Below are positions 10,226 through 21,131 of a DNA stretch of 64,000 bases, piece by piece. Within the stretch, counting starts at the first letter, position 1. Every line of letters starts with the position of its first letter. The stretch lies in contig JHWW01000007.1 of NCBI GenBank assembly GCA_000621985.1, positions 118,612-182,611 on the forward strand. Reading direction: 5' to 3'. Position numbers and translations under genes: made by a program. The notes beneath the pieces were generated by a model. The model worked only from the letters and a program-made list of their open reading frames with translations. It was not told where the DNA came from and did not search any database. Source of the DNA: Lachnospiraceae bacterium V9D3004. GTDB lineage: Bacteria; Bacillota; Clostridia; Lachnospirales; Lachnospiraceae.

Positions 10226-10282
10226 GCCACAGAACGCATGGATCATAAAAAGTATTTTTTCAATTCATCCGTGCGCTGTGGC
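10226..10282 (-). terminator. Terminator after the adhesin-like membrane protein gene
   Basis: GCCACAG pairs with CTGTGGC across a long imperfect stem (CGCA/TGCG and GGAT/ATCC also pair). On the minus strand it is followed by TTTTTGCTTT. It lies 28 bases past the stop of the gene starting at 12148. Confidence 0.8.
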
Positions 10283-10309
10283 CGTAAAATTTTATGGTGC
10301 TGAATTTAT

Positions 10310-12148
10310 TTAATTGAAGAACTTGGTTCCGCAATCTCTTCCGTTGAAACTGACTTCACCAAGATCGGTTTCAAGCTCAATGTGTGCGTCCTTATTCTCC
10401 GGGTTCTGATTGAATTCAACATTTCCCATTGAACAATCGGCTTTAATATCAGCTACATCTCCGGACACTTCTATATTGCCCATATCCGCTTCAATAACAA
10501 CGCTATCAGCCTTTACCGAAGACAGGGCAACATTTCCCATATTCGCATCGCATTCAAACGAGCCCATCGTCATATCTGCAAGAGACACATTACCCATATC
10601 CGCATCAATAAATGTTTTGCCGTTAACGTCTATACCCGAGAATTCGATATTGCCCATATTGAGATCTGCGGTGAAGGAATCCATTACAGCATCCTTTGGT
10701 AATATTATGGTTACCTTGAATTCCTTTCCGAAGAAATCAAAAAAATTCATACTGTCTTTTTTTGTACTGATCGTAAGTGTTCCGTTTTTTGAGACTATGG
10801 CAGGAACCATGTCCTCAGGATAACTGTATTTGACCATATATTCGTTTCCTGTCTCAAACGACACGTCACCGACATCAAGATCAAGCGAAATATTTTTATA
10901 TTCATCTACCTTAATCGAATCCGATACCATCTTTCCACCGAATAATCCGCCGCCAAAATTAATTCCGAAAGGAAGATTGAATGTGAAACGACCGAATACT
11001 CCAAGGAGTATAACTCCGATAGTCACGATCGTGATGATCACTCTGTATGGAGCCGTGATCTTACTGTAATCTTCATGATATTGTCCGTCATTTTTTTTGC
11101 CGAGATTACTTTCAATAATCTTGTGGATTATTCCGGCTATAGGCCATATGATCCATGTGATATACCAACGAAAAGTCAAAAAACTCCATAACATGTATAC
11201 ACATGTTATTATCGGCCAGTATAATGACATTATGATCCCAAGAGATTTATTATCATAATATACTCCACTTTTTCCATTATTTACTGGTGATGATATTCCT
11301 TCGGAATTGTTGAGTTTCAGCACTCTGTCATATCTTCCCTGAAGAATATTGCTTACCACTATAAGAAATACACCGGTCGCAACGATAACAAACATTGCCG
11401 CTGCAGACAGATCGTCGGAATTAATGGCACCTCCCACAAACATTTTTATATTGCTTGCCATGATCGGAGGAACAATGCAGAGAATACACAAAACTATTCC
11501 ACCTACCAGCATGATGGTATGCAATATTTTATAACGTTCTCTTTCATTTTTCACGTATTCTGCTGTGGAATAATCAATATAGCAGGCTTCTTTTTTGAGG
11601 AATTTCCATTTTGACCCCTTCGTTCCCGCTATGATAAATAATGCAACGCCTATCGCAATAACCACAAACATCATACTGACAAATAATCCTTCGGTAACAG
11701 CTTTTGAAGTCACTTCATATTTTATGGCGTCTCCTATTATAGGCATTATGACCGATATTATACAGAAGAACACGCCGAGACCTACAAGTATTCCTCTTGA
11801 TGCCTCGCTTTTGAAATATGATTTGACTTCATCCATAGTCACATGACGTCTGATAATCTGACCATTATTATACGAAGAACTATTATTCCCGGAATTATTT
11901 TGGGAAAAACCATTTTCCATCGTTTCATATCCTTTTTTATCCAGTCCCAATTCCTCTGCAATATCATTAATATTTCCAAACTCGGATATAACCTGTCCCA
12001 CTGCCTCATTTTCACTTTTTCCTTCAGCAAGAAGCTCATTGTATTTGTCTTCCATCATCTGAAGAAGCTCTCTCTTGGCATTAATTACTTCAGGTGTGTT
12101 CGGCATATTTGCAAACATAGTTTCCAGATAATTTTTTATTGTTTCCAT
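10310..12148 (-). CDS. DUF1700/permease-prefix and DUF4097 adhesin-like membrane protein
   Basis: 612 residues. The N-terminal ~75 residues form a helical permease-prefix domain (NAKRELLQMMEDKYNELL...EFGNINDIAEELGL). Several membrane helices follow (~120-400). The outward C-terminal part (~425-612) is a DUF4097-type beta-solenoid. The motif MGN(I/V) recurs about five times at ~20-residue spacing (NMGNIEFSGID, ADMGNVSLAD, ANMGNVALSS, ADMGNIEVSG, SMGNVEFNQ). It is encoded 16 bases after a PadR regulator, a common pairing for this family, so membrane or envelope stress control is likely. The substrate or partner is unknown. Confidence 0.85.
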   Translation of the reverse strand: METIKNYLETMFANMPNTPEVINAKRELLQMMEDKYNELLAEGKSENEAVGQVISEFGNINDIAEELGLDKKGYETMENGFSQNNSGNNSSSYNNGQIIRRHVTMDEVKSYFKSEASRGILVGLGVFFCIISVIMPIIGDAIKYEVTSKAVTEGLFVSMMFVVIAIGVALFIIAGTKGSKWKFLKKEACYIDYSTAEYVKNERERYKILHTIMLVGGIVLCILCIVPPIMASNIKMFVGGAINSDDLSAAAMFVIVATGVFLIVVSNILQGRYDRVLKLNNSEGISSPVNNGKSGVYYDNKSLGIIMSLYWPIITCVYMLWSFLTFRWYITWIIWPIAGIIHKIIESNLGKKNDGQYHEDYSKITAPYRVIITIVTIGVILLGVFGRFTFNLPFGINFGGGLFGGKMVSDSIKVDEYKNISLDLDVGDVSFETGNEYMVKYSYPEDMVPAIVSKNGTLTISTKKDSMNFFDFFGKEFKVTIILPKDAVMDSFTADLNMGNIEFSGIDVNGKTFIDADMGNVSLADMTMGSFECDANMGNVALSSVKADSVVIEADMGNIEVSGDVADIKADCSMGNVEFNQNPENKDAHIELETDLGEVSFNGRDCGTKFFN

Positions 12149-12164
12149 GTTTTACCTCCCATTT

Positions 12165-12497
12165 TTAAACAATGAATTTTTCTACTACGTCTTTGGTAAG
12201 AATCCATTCATCACATTTTTCCCTGTAATAATCATCTCCCTTGGGAGTGATTCTGTAATATGTTCTTTTTTTCTCATTGCCTATTGCCTGCGGTTCCATA
12301 ATGAACGATTCTATATATCCGTTCTTCTCCATCCTTGTAAATGCGGAATATAATGTTGTTTCTTTTATCACGTATTTTTCTTCTGCCAGCATACGTATCT
12401 TCTTGGATATCTCATATCCGTAAGATGGCTGTGCGCGAAGCACATACAATATCATAGTATCATTATATCCTCTTATAACATCACTGCTTATTGCCAA
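12165..12497 (-). CDS. PadR-family transcriptional regulator
   Basis: 110 residues, TTG start with GGAGGTCC in front. A PadR winged helix is clear: DTMILYVLRAQPSYGYEISK, then ETTLYSAFTRMEKNGYIES and KRTYYRITPKGDDYY (the wing). The C-terminal helix is short. The dyads over its own promoter (12540-12583) suggest autorepression together with the downstream membrane-protein gene. Confidence 0.93.
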   Translation of the reverse strand: MAISSDVIRGYNDTMILYVLRAQPSYGYEISKKIRMLAEEKYVIKETTLYSAFTRMEKNGYIESFIMEPQAIGNEKKRTYYRITPKGDDYYREKCDEWILTKDVVEKFIV

Positions 12498-12539
12498 TAG
12501 GACCTCCTCCTTCCGATATAATTATTTAGTTCCATCTAT

Positions 12540-12583
12540 CGTACTATGTCAGTCGTAGTACGTCTGATATACTACTTATATCA
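12540..12583 (-). promoter_or_regulatory. Probable PadR operator: two inverted repeats
   Basis: CGTACTA, 9 bases, TAGTACG (12540-12562), and TGATAT, 7 bases, ATATCA (12565-12583). The second dyad covers the -10 box of the padR promoter and the first lies just downstream of the expected transcription start. This placement fits autorepression; the assignment to PadR is inference. Confidence 0.65.
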
Positions 12584-12603
12584 TAGTAAATCTCACTTGT
12601 CAA
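12575..12603 (-). promoter_or_regulatory. SigA-type promoter of padR operon
   Basis: On the minus strand TTGACA, a 17-base spacer, then TATAAG, about 80 bases upstream of the padR start. Confidence 0.75.
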
Positions 12604-12643
12604 TAGTTTTTTACTTTTACTTTTCAAAAAATTTATAGTTAAC

Positions 12644-12672
12644 TTGTAATTTTTAGCAAATTATGTTATGAT
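12644..12672 (+). promoter_or_regulatory. SigA-type promoter of the chemoreceptor gene
   Basis: TTGTAA, 17 bases, TATGAT, giving a start near 12680 and a leader of about 125 bases before the ATG. Confidence 0.7.
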
Positions 12673-12679
12673 ACAGATG

Positions 12680-12805
12680 TTGTATTATCCTCATGCATCG
12701 GCTCTGCGAGTGTGTATGAGAAGTTACTGTTTACAGTAACAGAAAGCGTGTAAATATACTTGTATCTACGTGACCCGACGAATCAAATATTATGAGGTGA
12801 GGCAT
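12680..12805 (+). other. Structured 5' leader of the chemoreceptor gene
   Basis: The leader holds CTCAT...ATGAG arms around 12692-12722 and a perfect hairpin TTACTG TTTA CAGTAA at 12723-12738. The ribosome site GAGGTGAGG follows near 12795. It does not contain the conserved boxes of either c-di-GMP riboswitch class, so it is left unnamed. Confidence 0.4.
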
Positions 12806-14443
12806 ATGAAATTAAAAACACGACTCTATTTATTGGCACTTCTCCCGGTACTTCTTCTGACAATTATTCTTACATTTATTTCCATTTACCAGCTTGCATC
12901 CTCGGTCTTTGACACCAATTATGCCGGAATGCAGGCAACCGCAACAACAATGAGAGATCTGTTTGAGTCTACGGATACAAGTGAAGGTGCAGATACAACC
13001 CAGATCGTTTCGCGAATAGATTACATCAAACAGCAGACAGGTTATGATGTTACCTATTTCAAAGGCGATACACGTTATCTCACAACCATAACAGATGAAA
13101 AAAATGAAAGAGTTATCGGAACCAAAGCCGGCGACGAAGTTATTGCCACCGTCCTTGGCAAAGGTGAAGATTATAAAAATAATAATATAAATATTCTCGG
13201 AACCAGGTACATCGGCTATTATGTTCCGGCTTATGAATCAGGTTCAGCCACACCTGACGGAATGGTCTTCCTCGGAGTTCCTTATTCGGAAGTATTTGAC
13301 AGGATCATGTCCGGTCTTGCATTTATAATCATTCCGGCTATAGTGATTCTTGTTCTTGCTATTCTTTTTGCACTGCGTCAGGGCAACAAAGTAACTGATG
13401 ATATTCATTCGGGTATTAATTATCTACAGATGCTCGAAAACGGTCAGCTTGGTTTCTCAGTTGACAGACATCTGTTAAAGCGTTCGGATATTATCGGCGA
13501 AATGTGTCGTTCAATAGATTCACTTACAAACAGACTTACCGAAGTAATGAAAGATATTAAAGAACAATGTGTTATTCTTGACGGCAATTCGTCAACAGCC
13601 AACCAGACTGCCGGCAATCTTACAGATTCTATATCACAGATAAGTGCCGTTGTTGAAGAAGTTGCCGCTACCACCACTTCACAGGCCGGTGATGCTGAAC
13701 ATGCCAATGAGAATATACATTCAATGGGCGAACTTATTGAACATATCACTTCGGAATCTTCGTCTGCAATGACTGCACTGAACGAATTATTTGCAGGTAT
13801 GCAGCAAGTTGAAGAAGCAGTTAAGGCTATATCAAAACAGACCGACCAGACATGTTTATCGGTTGAAAAGATCGATTCGGCTGCAGAACTCATATCATCC
13901 ATATCACTTCAGACCAAGCTCTTATCTCTCAATGCAAGTATTGAGGCAGCAAGAGCAGGCGAATTCGGTAAAGGCTTTGCAGTTGTTGCTGCCGAGATAC
14001 AACAACTTGCGCTTGGAAGCGAACAGTCAACCCAGGAGATCCAGGGAATGCTTGACGAATTAAAACTCAACTCCGAACAGTCACTCGCCGGCGCAAAAGA
14101 CGTAATGAAGACAGTTGCTTCATTAAGAGAAAAACTTCATACTACTGAAGATGTATTCACAACTCTTATCACTGAGATCGGTTCTGAAGAGGCATCTGCA
14201 TCATCTTACGGAATTGACTTCACACCGGGCGTCTCACTCCACACTGAAAGAGTTAAGACAATATCGGCAGTTAACGGACTTGCAGCTGCATCAGAACAGA
14301 TTGCAGCCAGCATGGAAGAAACCGCTGCATCGGTTGAGACTGTTGCCGCACTTGCCGTTACAATGGGCAGACAGGCAGAAAGTCTCCATGATATATCAGA
14401 ATCATTAAGCGAACACCTTAAGTATTTCGTTATCAAAGAATGA
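12806..14443 (+). CDS. Methyl-accepting chemotaxis protein, single-Cache type
   Basis: About 545 residues. The start is the Met of MKLKTRLYLL, with GAGGTGAGG in front; the frame is open 12 codons further upstream. TM1 lies at ~7-30. A compact Cache-type sensor (~35-170) includes IVSRIDYIKQQTGYDVTYFK and MVFLGVPYSEVF. TM2 lies at ~172-195, then a HAMP-like region. The signalling domain has its tip near ISLQTKLLSLNASIEAARAG and [20 protein letters not shown]. It is one of the few plus-strand genes and is transcribed divergently from padR. The ligand is unknown. Confidence 0.93.
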   Translation: MKLKTRLYLLALLPVLLLTIILTFISIYQLASSVFDTNYAGMQATATTMRDLFESTDTSEGADTTQIVSRIDYIKQQTGYDVTYFKGDTRYLTTITDEKNERVIGTKAGDEVIATVLGKGEDYKNNNINILGTRYIGYYVPAYESGSATPDGMVFLGVPYSEVFDRIMSGLAFIIIPAIVILVLAILFALRQGNKVTDDIHSGINYLQMLENGQLGFSVDRHLLKRSDIIGEMCRSIDSLTNRLTEVMKDIKEQCVILDGNSSTANQTAGNLTDSISQISAVVEEVAATTTSQAGDAEHANENIHSMGELIEHITSESSSAMTALNELFAGMQQVEEAVKAISKQTDQTCLSVEKIDSAAELISSISLQTKLLSLNASIEAARAGEFGKGFAVVAAEIQQLALGSEQSTQEIQGMLDELKLNSEQSLAGAKDVMKTVASLREKLHTTEDVFTTLITEIGSEEASASSYGIDFTPGVSLHTERVKTISAVNGLAAASEQIAASMEETAASVETVAALAVTMGRQAESLHDISESLSEHLKYFVIKE

Positions 14444-14484
14444 TCATATGACAGACAAGATGCATTTTTCTATTAAACAAAAAC

Positions 14485-14511
14485 CGAGTAGGGATAAATT
14501 GTCCCTACTCG
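14485..14511 (-). terminator. Terminator of the atp operon; module C, copy 1
   Basis: CGAGTAGGGA, a 7-base loop, TCCCTACTCG. On the minus strand it is followed by GTTTTTGTTT, 18 bases after the atpC stop. It also faces the convergent chemoreceptor gene, so it may work both ways. The same stem sequence recurs at 24.97 and 29.10 kb. Confidence 0.85.
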
Positions 14512-14528
14512 ATTAACACTGTTTCAAT

Positions 14529-14942
14529 TTATCGATATTTATTAGCAAGTTCAATTCTTGTAAGTGATCTCTGAAGTGCCAGCTCGGCTCTCATGAGATT
14601 AATCTCACTGTCTCCGCTCTTAATACGTCTTTCAGCGCGGGCTTTTGCTTCATTGGCACGCTTGATATCAATCTCTTCGGGCCATTCACATGACTCGGCG
14701 AGTATTGTTACCTTGGTCTTCTGCACTTCCATGAATCCGTTGCAAAGGGAAGCTTCCTTAACGTCGTCTCCGACCATTATACGGAGGATCCCCGGTGCGA
14801 TAATAGTCGTCAGAGGTATATGTTCCGGCAATATACCAATCTCACCCTCGGTAGTGTTAAGTTCAACCATCTCCACGTCATCTTCGTAGAAAGTTCTCTC
14901 AGGTGCGATTACACACAGACGAAATGTCTTACTATCTGCCAT
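14529..14942 (-). CDS. atpC: ATP synthase F1 subunit epsilon
   Basis: 137 residues. The N-terminal beta sandwich reads FRLCVIAPERTFYEDDVEMVELNTTEGEIGILPEHIPLTT (the family hallmark, split here at TTEGEIGILPEHIPL). The C-terminal helical hairpin is ANEAKARAERRIKSGD to LQRSLTRIELANKYR. It is the central-stalk subunit that also restrains ATP hydrolysis. It is the last gene of the operon, 16 bases after atpD and directly before a terminator. Confidence 0.97.
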   Translation of the reverse strand: MADSKTFRLCVIAPERTFYEDDVEMVELNTTEGEIGILPEHIPLTTIIAPGILRIMVGDDVKEASLCNGFMEVQKTKVTILAESCEWPEEIDIKRANEAKARAERRIKSGDSEINLMRAELALQRSLTRIELANKYR

Positions 14943-14958
14943 AATAACCCCCCTAACG

Positions 14959-16371
<1,413 letters not shown>

Positions 16372-16438
16372 TTATCGGCATTTTCTATGTTACGTCATGA
16401 GCAGGTACGAATCCTGCCTTTAGTGTAGTACATTATTA

Positions 16439-17326
16439 TCACTCTACCGCAGCAGAACCGGCAATTATCTCGGTAAGCTCCTGGGTAATTGCACTCTGTC
16501 TTGCACGGTTGTACAAAAGTGTCAGATTATCTATCATCTCTTCAGCATTGTTGGTAGCAGAATCCATCGCCTGCATTCTTGCACCGTTCTCACTTGCAAC
16601 AGCTTCAACGAGTGCACCGAATACAATACTGTTGATGTATTTCGGAACGATCATCTCAAGCGCTTCTTCCGCTTCCGGCTCATAATTCATAAGAGTAAGT
16701 TTTTCAATATCTGTTACTTCCTCTTCTTCGGCCGTATTATCCTCTTCGGCTTCTTCACCCGATAAAGGAAGAAGCTTCAGCATTGTAGGAATATGCGTAA
16801 CCGTATTCTTAAATCTGGTGTAAGCGATGTATATCTCGCCTATCTCACCGTTTTCATACGCCTCAAGAACCTCTCTGCCTATATCTACAGCATCCGAGAA
16901 TAACGGATTATTGATCGCTTCCGAATAATCTGTCTTAAGATCATAACCTGACTTACCAAGACTGATAACGCCCTTTTTACCAACCGGATATATGATCGTA
17001 TCCTTCGGTGAAAATCTTTCATCCTTTGTGACTAACTTAAGCAGATTGGAATTATATCCGCCTGCGAGTCCTCTGTTGGATGTTATGACAATAACGCCCT
17101 TCTTGTCGCTGTCATTACCCTCAAGATAAGGATGCATCACTCCGCCCGATTTTGATAAAATGGATGACATAGTCTTATACATCTGGTCAAAATACGGCTT
17201 GGAATTCTCTGCACGGGATTTCGCTTTCTGAAGCTTAACCGTTGCCACGAGTTTCATGGCTTTTGTAATCTGACCTGTGCTGGAGACACTCTCTTTACGC
17301 CGCTTTATATCTCTCATTGTGGCCAT
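16439..17326 (-). CDS. atpG: ATP synthase F1 subunit gamma
   Basis: About 295 residues; start at MATMRDIKRRKESV, preceded by GGAGG and 6 bases. The N-terminal helix (RDIKRRKESVSSTGQITKAM) and C-terminal helix (NAEEMIDNLTLLYNRARQSAITQELTEI, pattern NA..MI..L....N..RQ..IT.E) form the rotor coiled coil. A strongly acidic insertion (GEEAEEDNTAEEEEVTDIEK) sits in the middle of the globular part and is longer than in most homologues. Confidence 0.97.
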   Translation of the reverse strand: MATMRDIKRRKESVSSTGQITKAMKLVATVKLQKAKSRAENSKPYFDQMYKTMSSILSKSGGVMHPYLEGNDSDKKGVIVITSNRGLAGGYNSNLLKLVTKDERFSPKDTIIYPVGKKGVISLGKSGYDLKTDYSEAINNPLFSDAVDIGREVLEAYENGEIGEIYIAYTRFKNTVTHIPTMLKLLPLSGEEAEEDNTAEEEEVTDIEKLTLMNYEPEAEEALEMIVPKYINSIVFGALVEAVASENGARMQAMDSATNNAEEMIDNLTLLYNRARQSAITQELTEIIAGSAAVE

Positions 17327-17355
17327 AATAATCCTCCATTCTGCCACCCGGCATA

Positions 17356-18867
17356 TTATTCTGACAAGAATTCTTTCTTATATTCCACAATCGCCTTATT
17401 AAGAATCTCCTCAGTACTGTCAGATATAACCTTCTCGTTTTTAATTGCTTCCGGAACTTCTGCATATTTGGTATTGATGAATTCAAACAATCCCTTTTCA
17501 AATTCCAGAATCTTCTCAACTTCAATATCAAGCAGATGCTTATTAACAGCTGCATATATAATGATTACCTGATATTGTACAGGCATTGGCTTGTACTGAT
17601 CCTGTTTAAGGATCTCCCTGATCCTTTCACCCTGTGCAAGCTTCATCTTGGTATCATCATCAAGGTCTGAACCAAACTGTGAGAATGCGGCAAGCTCACG
17701 GAACTGGGCAAGCTCGATTCTGATAGGTCCGGCAATCTTCTTCATGGCCTTGATCTGCGCTGCACCACCAACTCGGGATACCGACAGACCTGCGTTAACG
17801 GCAGGACGGAAACCTGAATTGAACATATCGGTCTCAAGATATATCTGACCGTCCGTAATCGATATTACATTGGTCGGGATATATGCAGAAACGTCACCGG
17901 CCTGAGTCTCAATGATAGGAAGCGCCGTAAGTGATCCGCCACCCAACTTGTCACTGAGCTTGGCTGCTCTCTCAAGAAGTCTTGAGTGAAGATAGAATAC
18001 GTCACCCGGATATGCCTCACGTCCCGGCGGTCTTCGAAGAAGCAGTGACAGTGTACGATATGCAACAGCATGCTTACTTAAGTCATCATATATTACAAGA
18101 ACGTCTTTACCGTTCTCCATCCATTCCTCACCGATAGTACATCCTGCATAAGGCGCGATGTACAGAAGCGGTGCAAGCTCGCTGGCTGTAGATACTACAA
18201 CTGTAGAGTAATCCATGGCACCGTATTCCTCAAGCGTCTTAACTATTGATGCAACCGTTGAAGCTTTCTGACCGATCGCAACATATATACAATATACATC
18301 CTGACCTTTCTGGTTGATGATCGTATCGATTGCGATAGCAGTCTTACCGGTCTGTCTGTCTCCGATAATAAGCTCACGCTGACCTCTTCCGATCGGAACC
18401 ATGGCATCGATAGCCTTGATACCTGTCTGAAGAGGAGTGTCAACTGATTTTCTGGAGATAACTCCGGATGCAACTCTCTCTATCTGTCTGAACTTGTCAG
18501 TCTCAATAGGTCCCTTGCCGTCAATCGGCTGTCCAAGTGCGTTAACTACTCTTCCGAGCATTGCATCACCAACAGGAACCTCAACAACCCTTCCGGTTGT
18601 CTTAACGGTGTCTCCTTCGTTAATATTCTTGGAGTCACCTAACAGAACGGCACCAACATTGTCTTCCTCGAGATTGAGAACCATTCCGTATATTTCATTC
18701 GGGAACTCTAAAAGCTCACCCTGCATAGCCTTTTCAAGACCATGCACACGGGCAATACCATCGGCAACCTGTATTACGGTTCCGACATTCGATACTTCGA
18801 AGCCCGTACTGTATCTGTTAATCTGTTCTTTTATAACAGAACTGATTTCTTCAGGTCTCAAATTCAT
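17356..18867 (-). CDS. atpA: ATP synthase F1 subunit alpha
   Basis: 503 residues, full length. The start [16 protein letters not shown] is typical. The P-loop is [15 protein letters not shown]. The alpha signature [17 protein letters not shown] is present. It is a non-catalytic nucleotide-binding subunit alternating with beta. It lies 29 bases upstream of atpG. Confidence 0.98.
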   Translation of the reverse strand: MNLRPEEISSVIKEQINRYSTGFEVSNVGTVIQVADGIARVHGLEKAMQGELLEFPNEIYGMVLNLEEDNVGAVLLGDSKNINEGDTVKTTGRVVEVPVGDAMLGRVVNALGQPIDGKGPIETDKFRQIERVASGVISRKSVDTPLQTGIKAIDAMVPIGRGQRELIIGDRQTGKTAIAIDTIINQKGQDVYCIYVAIGQKASTVASIVKTLEEYGAMDYSTVVVSTASELAPLLYIAPYAGCTIGEEWMENGKDVLVIYDDLSKHAVAYRTLSLLLRRPPGREAYPGDVFYLHSRLLERAAKLSDKLGGGSLTALPIIETQAGDVSAYIPTNVISITDGQIYLETDMFNSGFRPAVNAGLSVSRVGGAAQIKAMKKIAGPIRIELAQFRELAAFSQFGSDLDDDTKMKLAQGERIREILKQDQYKPMPVQYQVIIIYAAVNKHLLDIEVEKILEFEKGLFEFINTKYAEVPEAIKNEKVISDSTEEILNKAIVEYKKEFLSE

Positions 18868-18886
18868 TTTCCAGATACACCCTCCT

Positions 18887-19441
18887 TTACATTTGATTTA
18901 ACTGTATTCTGGACAGCTCCCTAGACATGGTATTGATCTTCTGTCTGATGCTGCTGTCAAGAACACGGTCACCGATGCGGATGATCATACCACCTATAAG
19001 ACCTGCATCAACGATGTATTTCATCTGAAAACTTACATACTTCGTAACTTCAAGAAGTCTGTCCTCAACATCCTTCTTCTGCCTGTCTGTAAGTTCAACG
19101 GCTGATGTAACCTCCGCAACTCCGATATTCTTATATTCCATTACTCTGTCCGAATAATAATCCAGTACACTTAACAGCTCAGCGGTACGGCCTTTCTCAA
19201 CTAATATGGCAAGAAATCCCATAATAACCTCTGATGCACGATCCTCGAAAACATCTTTGATAAATTTGATCTTCTCATCTTTATCAATCCTTGGATGCAT
19301 CATCATATCGGCAAAGCCGTTATCGGATTTCCAGACATCGGCAAGCACCTTAGTCTCTGACCATACTTCATCAAGCATATTCTTTTCAAGAGCCAGCTCA
19401 AATAACGCATCGCCATATACTTTAGATACTAATTTTGCCAT
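18887..19441 (-). CDS. atpH: ATP synthase subunit delta (OSCP)
   Basis: 184 residues. The N-terminal helical domain starts with [18 protein letters not shown], and the family C-terminal signature [20 protein letters not shown] is present. It connects the peripheral stalk to alpha3beta3. Its start overlaps the end of atpF by 13 bases, implying translational coupling. Confidence 0.97.
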   Translation of the reverse strand: MAKLVSKVYGDALFELALEKNMLDEVWSETKVLADVWKSDNGFADMMMHPRIDKDEKIKFIKDVFEDRASEVIMGFLAILVEKGRTAELLSVLDYYSDRVMEYKNIGVAEVTSAVELTDRQKKDVEDRLLEVTKYVSFQMKYIVDAGLIGGMIIRIGDRVLDSSIRQKINTMSRELSRIQLNQM

Positions 19442-20004
19442 GTCTCTTCACCCATTTCTTTAAGTGTAGTCTCAAGCAGTTCATTCTGAGCATTATCATC
19501 CATTGATACTTCGATCATCTTGCCTGCCATAGCAGATGCAACTGAGATGATCTCCTGCTTCATCTCATCCTGAACCCTGTTCTTCTCAAGAGCAGCTTCC
19601 TTCTCGGCTCTCTTGATTATTCTTCCTGCTTCTTCATGTGCTTCATTTATTATGTCTGTTTCCTGCTTCTTAGCCTTTCTGCGGGCTGTGCTAAGCAGTT
19701 CTTCAGCTTCACTCTTAACATTGCTTATTTTTTCATCATATTCTTTCTTGAATTCCATCGCCTCAGCTTTGTCCTTCTTAGCGTCTTCAATGTCCTTCTC
19801 GATCATCTCTTCACGTTTCTTAATGAGAGCTCTTGCAGGATTGAACAACAGATATGACATAAGAGCGAATAATACGAGCATGGATATAAGCATGATTGAC
19901 GTATCGAATAAAGTCTGTGCATCCAGATTGAATATTCTCTTCCATACACCCTCATCTTCAGTCAATAATACCAACTCTGCTCCTTTTGCTAATATACCAC
20001 TCAA
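19429..20004 (-). CDS. atpF: ATP synthase F0 subunit b
   Basis: 191 residues. One membrane helix (~34-55, TSIMLISMLVLFALMSYLLF) is followed by NPARALIKKREEMIEKDIED and a long charged coiled coil to the C-terminus. It forms the peripheral stalk. There is a single b gene, so a homodimeric stalk is expected. An ~30-residue N-terminal stretch precedes the helix, slightly longer than usual. Confidence 0.96.
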   Translation of the reverse strand: MSGILAKGAELVLLTEDEGVWKRIFNLDAQTLFDTSIMLISMLVLFALMSYLLFNPARALIKKREEMIEKDIEDAKKDKAEAMEFKKEYDEKISNVKSEAEELLSTARRKAKKQETDIINEAHEEAGRIIKRAEKEAALEKNRVQDEMKQEIISVASAMAGKMIEVSMDDNAQNELLETTLKEMGEETWQN

Positions 20005-20051
20005 GTTGTAAGCCTCCTTTCTTAGAATGAATCAACAACCTCTCTCATTCA

Positions 20052-20345
<294 letters not shown>

Positions 20346-20360
20346 TTAAAAATATACTGT

Positions 20361-21131
20361 CTAAAACTCTTCGCCTATCTGATCAGATATAAATGCCATC
20401 GTTAACATTACGAATACATATGCCTGTAATGCGCCTGCAAATACATCAAGATAAGCGTGTAACGCTGCCGGCCATGCAATTGCCAGACTTACACTTCCGA
20501 CTTTGATAAGTCCGTACACCAATGCCATCATAATAGTTCCTGAGAACATATTACCGAACAAACGGAGTGACATTGAGATAGGCGTAGACACTTCACTTAT
20601 AAGATTGACAGGGAAAAACAGGAAAAACGGCTCGAATAATCCCTTTAACTTACCCATCTTCTGATACTTGATTCCGTTATACTGAATCATACACCACGTA
20701 ATAAGTGCAAGTGGAAATGTAACACCGAAATCTGCTGTTGGCGGTCTCAGACCAAGAAGGCCGCTTAAGTTGGCGATCAGCAAAAATGAAAACAGCGATC
20801 CAACGTAATTGGCAAATCTCGGACCATGCTTCGGACCCATGTTGCTTACAAGAAGGTTATCAACCGTCTGAACAAGCAGTTCAATAATATTGACAAGCCC
20901 TTTCGGCGGCTTGCTCGGATCTGCTTTCTTAAGCGCTCTGTTGGCTACGATAGCAAATACAACCAGCATCAACATAACAAATATGAGTGATACATGCGTC
21001 GTTGTAATGAACAGATCTTGTCCGAACAGCTTGAACTTGATATAACCTTCAATAAAGAAATCAAGGTCTGCAGAACTGTCACTCAGCTGCACATTCAACA
21101 TATCCGGCATATTCTGAGACAAAAATGACAT
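20361..21131 (-). CDS. atpB: ATP synthase F0 subunit a
   Basis: About 256 residues with 5-6 membrane helices. The essential Arg lies in MSLRLFGNMFSGTIMMALV, and the C-terminal ALQAYVFVMLTMAFISDQIG is typical. It forms the ion half-channels against the c ring. The start ATG overlaps the stop of the upstream atpI-like gene (TGATG). An in-frame GTG lies one codon earlier. Confidence 0.97.
   Translation of the reverse strand: MSFLSQNMPDMLNVQLSDSSADLDFFIEGYIKFKLFGQDLFITTTHVSLIFVMLMLVVFAIVANRALKKADPSKPPKGLVNIIELLVQTVDNLLVSNMGPKHGPRFANYVGSLFSFLLIANLSGLLGLRPPTADFGVTFPLALITWCMIQYNGIKYQKMGKLKGLFEPFFLFFPVNLISEVSTPISMSLRLFGNMFSGTIMMALVYGLIKVGSVSLAIAWPAALHAYLDVFAGALQAYVFVMLTMAFISDQIGEEF

Noticed and set aside
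12680..12805. c-di-GMP riboswitch before the chemoreceptor
   Set aside because: Neither class I nor class II conserved sequences can be found.
13444..13902. 152-codon open frame antisense to the chemoreceptor
   Set aside because: Low-complexity Ser/Ala peptide produced by the coiled-coil codons on the other strand.
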